Below are positions 1 through 4,896 of a DNA stretch of 21,670 nt, one piece after another. The notes beneath the pieces were generated by a model. It ran no database searches. It was not told where the DNA came from and worked only from the letters and a program-made list of their open reading frames with translations. A program made the position numbers and the translations under genes. Position 1 is the stretch's first letter; each line of letters opens with the position of its first letter. Origin of the DNA: CAZWZG01 sp964638245 (GTDB lineage Bacteria > Pseudomonadota > Alphaproteobacteria > Rhodobacterales > Rhodobacteraceae); contig CAZWZG010000040.1 in assembly GCA_964638245.1 (NCBI GenBank), positions 1 to 21,670 on the forward strand. Reading direction: 5' to 3'.

Positions 1-714
1 GGCGCCGGCAGAGCGGGGTGCAAGGAGGGCGAAACGGCGGGGTATTGCGAAGGCTGTCTGCCGATCGAAGTCATGGCCGAACGCGGCCGCGAAACCCTGC
101 GCCATGGACCAATGAAGCCGGTCGGGCTGACCAACCCCCATGATCCACAGACCAAAGCTTATGCCGTGGTGCAGCTGCGTCGGGACAATGCGCTTGGGAC
201 TCTTTATAATATCGTCGGCTTTCAGACGAAGATGAAGTACGGCGCACAAACCGATGTTTTCCGTATGATTCCGGGCCTACAGAATGCAAGCTTTGCCCGC
301 CTTGGTGGAATTCATCGCAACAGCTTCATCAACTCGCCCACGCTGCTTGACGACCAGATGCGCCTGAAGTCACGGCCCAACATCCGGTTTGCCGGCCAGA
401 TCACGGGAGTCGAGGGCTATGTCGAAAGTGCTGCGATGGGGTTGCTGGCGGCGCGGCTGGCCGTGGCCGAGATGACCGGGCAATCGCTGGCGCCGGTGCC
501 GCCGACAACGGCGACGGGCGCTTTGGTCACCCACATTACGGGTGGCGCAGAGGCCAAGACGTTCCAGCCGATGAATGTCAATTTCGGGCTGTTCCCGCCA
601 ATTGATGCCAAGGGCGGGCGTAAAGGGCGTCGCGAGCGTTATCTGGCATACACCGAGCGTGCAAAGGCCGACTGGCAGGCGTGGCTGGGTCAGAGCGCTC
701 TGGACGCCGCCTGA
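1..714 (+). CDS. trmFO: tRNA (uracil-54-C5)-methyltransferase TrmFO, C-terminal part
   Basis: The frame is open from the first base, so the N-terminus lies outside the window; 237 residues are visible of a family that usually has about 440-460. TrmFO uses methylenetetrahydrofolate and FAD to make m5U54 in the T-loop of tRNA. Visible family signatures are the EGCLPIEVMAERG segment at the window start, GPMKPVGLTNP, the GQITGVEGYVESAAMGLLAA stretch that closes the FAD-binding fold, and the FQPMNVNFGLFPP segment near the end. These separate it from the related MnmG (GidA). The N-terminal GxGxxG dinucleotide motif cannot be checked. A SAM methyltransferase gene begins 22 bases after the stop. The identification is confident. 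Confidence 0.93.
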   Translation, partial: GAGRAGCKEGETAGYCEGCLPIEVMAERGRETLRHGPMKPVGLTNPHDPQTKAYAVVQLRRDNALGTLYNIVGFQTKMKYGAQTDVFRMIPGLQNASFARLGGIHRNSFINSPTLLDDQMRLKSRPNIRFAGQITGVEGYVESAAMGLLAARLAVAEMTGQSLAPVPPTTATGALVTHITGGAEAKTFQPMNVNFGLFPPIDAKGGRKGRRERYLAYTERAKADWQAWLGQSALDAA

Positions 715-729
715 CGCGCCGCCTAGGCT
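700..729 (+). promoter_or_regulatory. Possible leaderless-type promoter for the methyltransferase gene
   Basis: CTGGAC (700-705) and TAGGCT (724-729) are separated by 18 bases and lie just before the ATG at 737. A start site about 7-8 bases after the -10 box would fall on or next to the start codon. No Shine-Dalgarno sequence is visible before this ATG. Both boxes are only moderate matches and the -35 lies inside the trmFO end, so the call is tentative. Confidence 0.3.
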
Positions 730-736
730 TTGGGCC

Positions 737-1360
737 ATGGCGGACAAGTTCTTCGATCAGGTCTACAAGGCCAAAACGCCTGAGGCGGTGACGGATGTCT
801 ATGATCGGTTCGCCGATCGCTATGACGCCGCGGTCACCGAAGGCGGATATGTTACCCCTGCCCGGTTGGCTGCATTGTTGGCGCGACATGTGCCAGCGGC
901 AAAAGATGCCCTGCTTCTTGATTATGGCTGCGGCACCGGCCTGTCCGGCGCTGCGTTTGCTGAGGCCGGGTTCACACGTTTGCATGGATGCGATCCGTCC
1001 CCGGCGATGCTGGCCGAGGCTGAAAAGCGCGGCGTCTATGAAAAGCTTTGGTCCTTTGATCTCGATGCACCGCCCGCTGCCGAAACGCTCGCGGCGACAT
1101 ACCCCGTGCTGGCGGCAGTTGGTGTGGTGTCTGTGGGCGCGGCCCCCGCTGATCTTCTTCCAGACCTCATGAACGCGACCGCCCCGGGCGGGCATTTCAT
1201 CTTTTCCTACAATTCGCACACGCTGGAGGATGCTGCCTATATGGCCGCGCTCGACGCTGTTTTGGGACGCGAGGATGCCACGCTGATCGAGCGGGAGGAC
1301 GGCCCACATCTGATGGAGCCTGCCATGACGTCGGCGGTCTTTCTTATTCACAAGCAATGA
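737..1360 (+). CDS. Class I SAM-dependent methyltransferase, substrate unknown
   Basis: A 207-residue protein with a Rossmann methyltransferase fold. Motif I is LLDYGCGTGLSG at about residues 60-71, followed by an acidic strand end in GCDPSPAMLAEA (motif II) and a late LMNATAPGGHFIFSY segment typical of the Methyltransf_11/25 group. The N-terminal half contains VYDRFADRYDAAV, common in small-molecule and quinone-type methyltransferases, but the substrate cannot be read from the sequence. The frame is open further upstream, but earlier starts would lie inside trmFO, so the ATG at 737 is chosen. There is no clear ribosome binding site. The stop overlaps the start of gluQ by four bases (ATGA), so translation is probably coupled. 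The context suggests a role near tRNA modification, which is inference only. Confidence 0.85.
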   Translation: MADKFFDQVYKAKTPEAVTDVYDRFADRYDAAVTEGGYVTPARLAALLARHVPAAKDALLLDYGCGTGLSGAAFAEAGFTRLHGCDPSPAMLAEAEKRGVYEKLWSFDLDAPPAAETLAATYPVLAAVGVVSVGAAPADLLPDLMNATAPGGHFIFSYNSHTLEDAAYMAALDAVLGREDATLIEREDGPHLMEPAMTSAVFLIHKQ

Positions 1361-2193
1361 GTTACGCGACGCGGTTTGCGCCGTCTCCGACGGGACCTTT
1401 GCATATCGGGCATGCCTATTCGGCGATGATCTGCACCCGCCGCGCAAAGGAAAATGGCGGGCGCTTCCTGCTTCGGATTGAAGACACGGATATTGAGCGC
1501 TCCAAGCCGGAGTGGGAGGCTTTGATCAAGGAAGATCTGGCGTGGCTCGGGTTCGAATGGGAGACGCCCATTCTGCGTCAATCGGAGCATTTCGAGCGCT
1601 ATAATGCAGCCGTTGAGACCCTTGTGGATAAGGGGTTGGTGTATCCCTGCTCCTGTAGCCGCGCGGATATTGCAGCGGCGGCCAGTGCCCCGCAAGAAGG
1701 TGCCACCCATGGGCCGGTCTATCCGGGAACGTGCCGTGGACGCTCCATGGCGACGCGCCAACCCGGCGATGCGCTGCGGCTGGATATGGCGCGTGCGGTG
1801 GAGGCGATTGGCACTATCGCATTCACAGAAACCGGGCCTGAACACGCGGGAGAGCACTCCGCATCGCCCGCCAGCCTGATCGAAACCGCCGGTGATATCG
1901 TCCTGTCGCGCAAGGGATCAGGGCTAATTTCCTATTTTGTAGCCTCAGCGATTGATGATGATTTTCAAGGTGTTACCGAGGTCGTGCGTGGTACCGACCT
2001 ATTCCAGTTCACGCCCGTGCAGGTCCTGTTGATGCGCCTGCTCGACCTCCGCGTGCCGACCTATCACCATCATCGGCTGATCCGCGATGATGCGGGCAAA
2101 CGGTTGGCCAAGCGCGACGATGCGCGGGCGCTTCGCGCCTATCGTGCCGAGGGGATGACGCCCGAAGACGTGCTGGCGCTGGTCGGCGACTAG
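1357..2193 (+). CDS. gluQ: Glutamyl-Q tRNA(Asp) synthetase
   Basis: A 278-residue paralogue of the glutamyl-tRNA synthetase catalytic core without the anticodon-binding domain. GluQ-RS activates glutamate and transfers it to queuosine at position 34 of tRNA(Asp). The class I signature LHIGH is at residues 15-19. The second signature is degenerate (KRLAKRD, residues 248-254). A zinc site of the GluQ-RS pattern is present: C98, C100, Y122 and C126. The length fits the family and rules out a full GltX. The start overlaps the preceding methyltransferase stop. The stop codon interlocks with that of hisI on the opposite strand through a shared CTAG at 2190-2193. Confidence 0.93.
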   Translation: MSYATRFAPSPTGPLHIGHAYSAMICTRRAKENGGRFLLRIEDTDIERSKPEWEALIKEDLAWLGFEWETPILRQSEHFERYNAAVETLVDKGLVYPCSCSRADIAAAASAPQEGATHGPVYPGTCRGRSMATRQPGDALRLDMARAVEAIGTIAFTETGPEHAGEHSASPASLIETAGDIVLSRKGSGLISYFVASAIDDDFQGVTEVVRGTDLFQFTPVQVLLMRLLDLRVPTYHHHRLIRDDAGKRLAKRDDARALRAYRAEGMTPEDVLALVGD

Positions 2194-2540
2194 AGCCGGC
2201 GAACCTCTTGCCCGTCCTCGATGGCGGTGAAAAAACAGTGCCGCGCGCCCGTGTGACAGGCAGCACCAACCTGATTGACGCTCAACAACAGGCAATCACG
2301 GTCGCAATCCACGCGAAACCCGACCAATTCCTGCGTGTGGCCCGATGTTTCGCCCTTGATCCAGAATTCCTGCCGCGACCGCGACCAGTAGGTGACGCGA
2401 CCAGTTTCAAGCGTCTTCGTGACGGCTTCGGCATTCATCCATGCCATCATGAGGACTTCGCCAGATGTGGCATCCTGGGCGATGGCGGGAATCAGCCCTG
2501 CGTCGTTATAGGTCAGCGTTGAAGGATCGAATGTCGTCAT
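2190..2540 (-). CDS. hisI: Phosphoribosyl-AMP cyclohydrolase
   Basis: A 116-residue stand-alone HisI enzyme, third step of histidine synthesis, opening the adenine ring of PR-AMP. The metal-binding signature is visible as D78-C79-D80-x-D82 (VDCDRDC) together with C95 and C102 (ACHTGARHC). The N-terminal region has the usual LIPAIAQD and LMMAWMN segments. There is no HisE domain, so the pyrophosphohydrolase must be encoded elsewhere. The ATG at 2540 is preceded by a GGAAAGAG ribosome binding site. The gene stands alone, convergent with gluQ and divergent from the scaffold-like gene at 2601, and no other his gene is in the window. Confidence 0.96.
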   Translation of the reverse strand: MTTFDPSTLTYNDAGLIPAIAQDATSGEVLMMAWMNAEAVTKTLETGRVTYWSRSRQEFWIKGETSGHTQELVGFRVDCDRDCLLLSVNQVGAACHTGARHCFFTAIEDGQEVRRL

Positions 2541-2545
2541 GGCTC

Positions 2546-2574
2546 TTTCCAGACTGCGTGCTCGCGTCTATCTA
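2546..2574 (+). promoter_or_regulatory. Weak candidate promoter for the scaffold-like gene
   Basis: TTTCCA (2546-2551) and TATCTA (2569-2574) with a 17-base spacer lie in the 60-base gap between divergent hisI and the gene starting at 2601. The predicted start would fall near 2581, which would exclude an upstream in-frame ATG at 2574 as the translation start. The -35 match is poor. Confidence 0.3.
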
Positions 2575-2600
2575 TGACCCAAGCCGTTGAAAGGAAAGCC

Positions 2601-3050
2601 ATGGCTGACCGCGATCTTGTTTCGCTCTATTCGGGGCGCTTGCTGGAACTGGCTTCGGATATTCCGATGGTCGGGCGTCTTGAGGCGCCCGATGCCAGTG
2701 TGCGCAAACGGTCGCCCCAATGCGGATCGGCGGTCACGGTGGATCTGAATGTGCGTAACGATGTGGTCAAAGCATTTGCCCAGGACGTCAAAGCCTGTGC
2801 CTTGGGTCAGGCAGCGGCGAGCGTGCTGGGGGCTGTTGTCATCGGGCGCAGCCATCGCGAACTGGCCGATGCGCGCGACGCACTTGCGGCCATGCTGACG
2901 TCGGACGGTCCGGTTCCGGCGGGCCATTTCCGCGGGTTCGAGGCGCTGCTGCCCGCGCGCGACTTCAAGAACCGACACGCATCGATCCTGTTGGCCATTG
3001 AAGCGACGGTCGAGGCTTTCGAGGCAGCCGAAAAGGCCGACTGCGCCTAA
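2601..3050 (+). CDS. IscU/NifU N-terminal-type iron-sulfur scaffold-like protein lacking some cluster ligands
   Basis: A 149-residue protein with the NifU_N/IscU fold pattern: N-terminal helix, first cysteine in PQCGSAVTVDLNV (C41), second cysteine in KACALGQAAAS (C66), and a C-terminal helical region. In IscU the cluster is held by three cysteines plus an aspartate and a histidine. Here the CGD aspartate is serine (CGS, S43), and the third-cysteine HC motif reads NRHAS, so H126 is kept and the cysteine is A127. It may be a divergent scaffold, carrier or regulator rather than a normal assembly site. The ATG at 2601 is preferred to one 27 bases upstream because AAAGGAAAG precedes it. No isc or suf genes are adjacent. 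Confidence 0.8.
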   Translation: MADRDLVSLYSGRLLELASDIPMVGRLEAPDASVRKRSPQCGSAVTVDLNVRNDVVKAFAQDVKACALGQAAASVLGAVVIGRSHRELADARDALAAMLTSDGPVPAGHFRGFEALLPARDFKNRHASILLAIEATVEAFEAAEKADCA

Positions 3051-3072
3051 GTCCATTCACCAAAAATTTTCC

Positions 3073-3107
3073 CCTTCTCGCTAGGACCCGTGGACGAAAC
3101 GAGAAGG
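3073..3107 (+). promoter_or_regulatory. Inverted repeat that could sequester the chemoreceptor-like gene's ribosome binding site
   Basis: CCTTCTCG at 3073-3080 and CGAGAAGG at 3100-3107 form a perfect 8-base-pair stem with a 19-base loop. The 3' arm covers the first four bases of the AAGGAGG Shine-Dalgarno sequence at 3104-3110, five bases before the ATG at 3116. If the transcript starts upstream of 3073, the stem could mask the site. It could equally be a terminator hairpin of the gene ending at 3050, but no T tract follows. Confidence 0.4.
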
Positions 3108-3115
3108 AGGTTGCG

Positions 3116-4528
3116 ATGCCCGATGGATCGCATCAGCGCATGGCGTCCCAAACAGAAGAGCACGCGCGCGTCGAACTGGGTCGTGGGATCGCGAAGCTGG
3201 GGTTCGAGATTGTCGATATCGCGGGCACGCTGAGCGAGGTAGACACGAATTCCTCGGTCGTTCTGAACCGTCTGGAACAGGTCGTTCGGGATGCCAAATC
3301 GATCGGCTCCGCCATCGGTCAGGTGGACAAGGCCGCAAGCGCTATTGCCGTGAAATCAACCGAATCCGTGGAACGGGTGGCGGACGCCATGGCCGTCCTC
3401 AAGACATCTGCGGGTAAGGGACAAACAGTTGCCAGCTGGGTTCAGGATTTGGCCGAACGGATCGTGGCCGTCGAAGATCAGTTGAAATCAGTTCAGAAAT
3501 CGGCCCGCAAGATCGAGGGCATCGCGTCCGAGATCAACATTCTGGCAATCAATGCCCGGATCGAAGCCGCGCGCGCAGGGGATCACGGGCGCGGTTTTGC
3601 TGTTGTGGCAGAGTCCATCGGACAGCTTTCCAACCAAACTGCGAAGGTGACCCACACCATCACCGAGGACATCGACGGCTTTGCAAAACTGATCGGAAAA
3701 GTGCGCAGCGAGGCGGGCGATGTCTCGGGCGACGCCGCCGAGGTCCTGACAATGGCGCGTAAAAGCGATGAGGCGATCTCGGGCATCGCTGACGATATCG
3801 AAACGACGCGGAACGACGTTACAACGATTGCCGAGGAAGCGGCCCGCGCCGGCGAAGCCAGCGAGCGCTTTGATACGGTCCTGTCCGAGATCACGGGGCT
3901 CATGCAGGCCAGCGTCAGCGAGATGCATCAGGGGAATGTGCGCGTTACTTCCTTGATTGATCAGGCGGAATTTCTTGTTCAGAAAAGCGCAGATAGCGGT
4001 CTGCACTCCGACGACGCGGCAATGATTGAGCGTGCAAAGTCCGGTGCGGCCACGTTGTCAGCTGCCCTGGAAGACGCGGTCGACCAAGGTGATATCCGCT
4101 TGGCAGATTTGTTTGACGAAACCTACCGCCCGATACCAGGAACGGATCCCGAACAGGTTGAAACGAGGTTTTCCGCTCTGACCGACCAACTGTTTCAGGA
4201 TGTGCAGGAAGACATTTTGAAGGCGGAGCCGAGGATCGTGTTCTGTGCGGCAGTTGATCGAAACGGATACCTGCCAACCCACAACCTCAAGTTTTCGCAC
4301 CCCCAGTCAGATGATCCGGTCTGGAACGCCGCGAACTGTCGCAATCGGCGTATCTTCAATGATCGCGTTGGGCTGAAAGCCGGTCAAAGCACCGCTCCAT
4401 TCCTGTTGCAGGTCTATCGTCGGGACATGGGCGGCGGCCAGATGGTGTTGATGCAGGACCTGTCGGCCCCGATCACGGTTCGCGGACGACATTGGGGCGG
4501 ATTGCGGGTCGCGTATCGTCCCGACTAA
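3116..4528 (+). CDS. Soluble methyl-accepting chemotaxis-type protein with C-terminal sensor-like domain
   Basis: A 470-residue protein with no hydrophobic membrane segment. The signalling core sits in the N-terminal two thirds: long helices, then the conserved hairpin tip at about residues 134-172 (GIASEINILAINARIEAARAGD, read in two parts, followed by GRGFAVVAESIGQLS), then a long coiled-coil return helix to about residue 320. The last 145 residues form a separate globular domain with CAAVDRNGYLPTHN, RIFNDRVG, PFLLQVYRRDMGGG and LSAPITVRGRHWGGLRV. I know this arrangement, sensor after the signalling domain, from alphaproteobacterial receptors. The ligand is unknown. There are no che or flagellar genes nearby. 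The start is set by AAGGAGG at 3104-3110. The stop codon overlaps the T tract of a minus-strand terminator. Confidence 0.9.
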   Translation: MPDGSHQRMASQTEEHARVELGRGIAKLGFEIVDIAGTLSEVDTNSSVVLNRLEQVVRDAKSIGSAIGQVDKAASAIAVKSTESVERVADAMAVLKTSAGKGQTVASWVQDLAERIVAVEDQLKSVQKSARKIEGIASEINILAINARIEAARAGDHGRGFAVVAESIGQLSNQTAKVTHTITEDIDGFAKLIGKVRSEAGDVSGDAAEVLTMARKSDEAISGIADDIETTRNDVTTIAEEAARAGEASERFDTVLSEITGLMQASVSEMHQGNVRVTSLIDQAEFLVQKSADSGLHSDDAAMIERAKSGAATLSAALEDAVDQGDIRLADLFDETYRPIPGTDPEQVETRFSALTDQLFQDVQEDILKAEPRIVFCAAVDRNGYLPTHNLKFSHPQSDDPVWNAANCRNRRIFNDRVGLKAGQSTAPFLLQVYRRDMGGGQMVLMQDLSAPITVRGRHWGGLRVAYRPD

Positions 4529-4560
4529 AAAAACCGCCGCTCTCCGAGGGGAGGCGGCGG
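4527..4560 (-). terminator. Rho-independent terminator of the 40-residue peptide gene
   Basis: Read on the minus strand, CCGCCGC then CTCC, a CCTC loop, GGAG, one bulged A and GCGGCGG form an 11-base-pair GC-rich hairpin (4560-4534), followed directly by seven T (4533-4527). On the plus strand the hairpin is followed by AAGGTG, not by T, so orientation favours minus-strand transcripts. The T tract uses the last bases of the convergent chemoreceptor-like gene, including its TAA stop. Confidence 0.85.
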
Positions 4561-4657
4561 AAGGTGTGCGTATCAGGTCGACCGGTTGGGTTTGGGACAG
4601 GGCATCCGGGGACAGTGGATGCGTGACCGGGACCGAAGCGCAGGCAGAAACTTGATG

Positions 4658-4780
4658 TCAGGCGAGCATGGGCAGGTAGAGACCGCCGAGCACGATCACG
4701 ACAAGGGCGGCGCCACCGGCAAAATCCTGAACAAGGCTCGACGGGGCGTGATGCAGTCGGGTTTTCAAAGCTTTGACCAT
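4658..4780 (-). CDS. 40-residue single-helix membrane peptide, candidate SOS-regulated
   Basis: ATG at 4780, TGA at 4658. The N-terminal half is basic and polar (MVKALKTRLHHAPSSLVQDF), and the second half is one hydrophobic helix (AGGAALVVIVLGGLYLPMLA), which predicts an N-in, C-out inner-membrane peptide. AAAGGAGA at 4794-4787 lies six bases before the ATG, an excellent ribosome binding site. A strong intrinsic terminator lies about 97 bases beyond the stop, and a LexA-type box lies 82 bases before the start, so it looks like a complete transcription unit. It follows recG on the same strand and could also receive read-through. I do not recognise the family. Size, topology and box resemble SidA (Caulobacter) and TisB (E. 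coli) in logic only. That the gene is real is likely; the function is inference. Confidence 0.75.
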   Translation of the reverse strand: MVKALKTRLHHAPSSLVQDFAGGAALVVIVLGGLYLPMLA

Positions 4781-4825
4781 CGGGCGTCTCCTTTGGGTTG
4801 CGGCAGATCTGAGCGGCGATCCGTG

Positions 4826-4843
4826 TTAACGTTTTGTTCTCAT
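4826..4843 (-). other. Possible five-codon leader ORF before the membrane peptide
   Basis: On the minus strand ATG AGA ACA AAA CGT TAA encodes MRTKR. It follows an AGGAG at 4857-4853 with a nine-base spacer and lies 45 bases before the ATG of the 40-residue peptide. Translation is unproven, and a six-codon frame of this kind is easily met by chance. Confidence 0.2.
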
Positions 4844-4862
4844 TTTTTTCCGCTCCTGGCAA

Positions 4863-4877
4863 GAACTTTTTGAGAAC
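4863..4877 (-). promoter_or_regulatory. Candidate LexA box GTTC-N7-GTTC
   Basis: On the minus strand GTTC TCAAAAA GTTC exactly matches the alphaproteobacterial LexA consensus (GTTCN7GTTC, known from Rhodobacter and Caulobacter). A third GTTC lies six bases further upstream (complement of 4884-4887). The box lies between the recG stop (4897) and the 40-residue peptide start (4780), on the strand that reads the peptide. An eight-base motif of this kind can occur by chance about once in a window this size counting both strands; its place in a promoter-sized gap before a small membrane ORF raises its weight. No clear -10/-35 pair could be fixed. Confidence 0.55.
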
Positions 4878-4896
4878 ATTCGCGAACAAAGTGAGA

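Noticed and set aside
4874..4887. Second LexA-like pair GAAC-N6-GAAC next to the box
   Set aside because: The spacer is six bases, not seven, so it does not fit the consensus by itself. It is kept only as an extra half-site beside the exact N7 box.
4473..4889. 138-residue minus-strand frame over the gap behind recG
   Set aside because: It reads through the intrinsic terminator into the chemoreceptor-like gene, has low-complexity Pro/Arg/Ser composition, and competes with the better supported 40-residue ORF.
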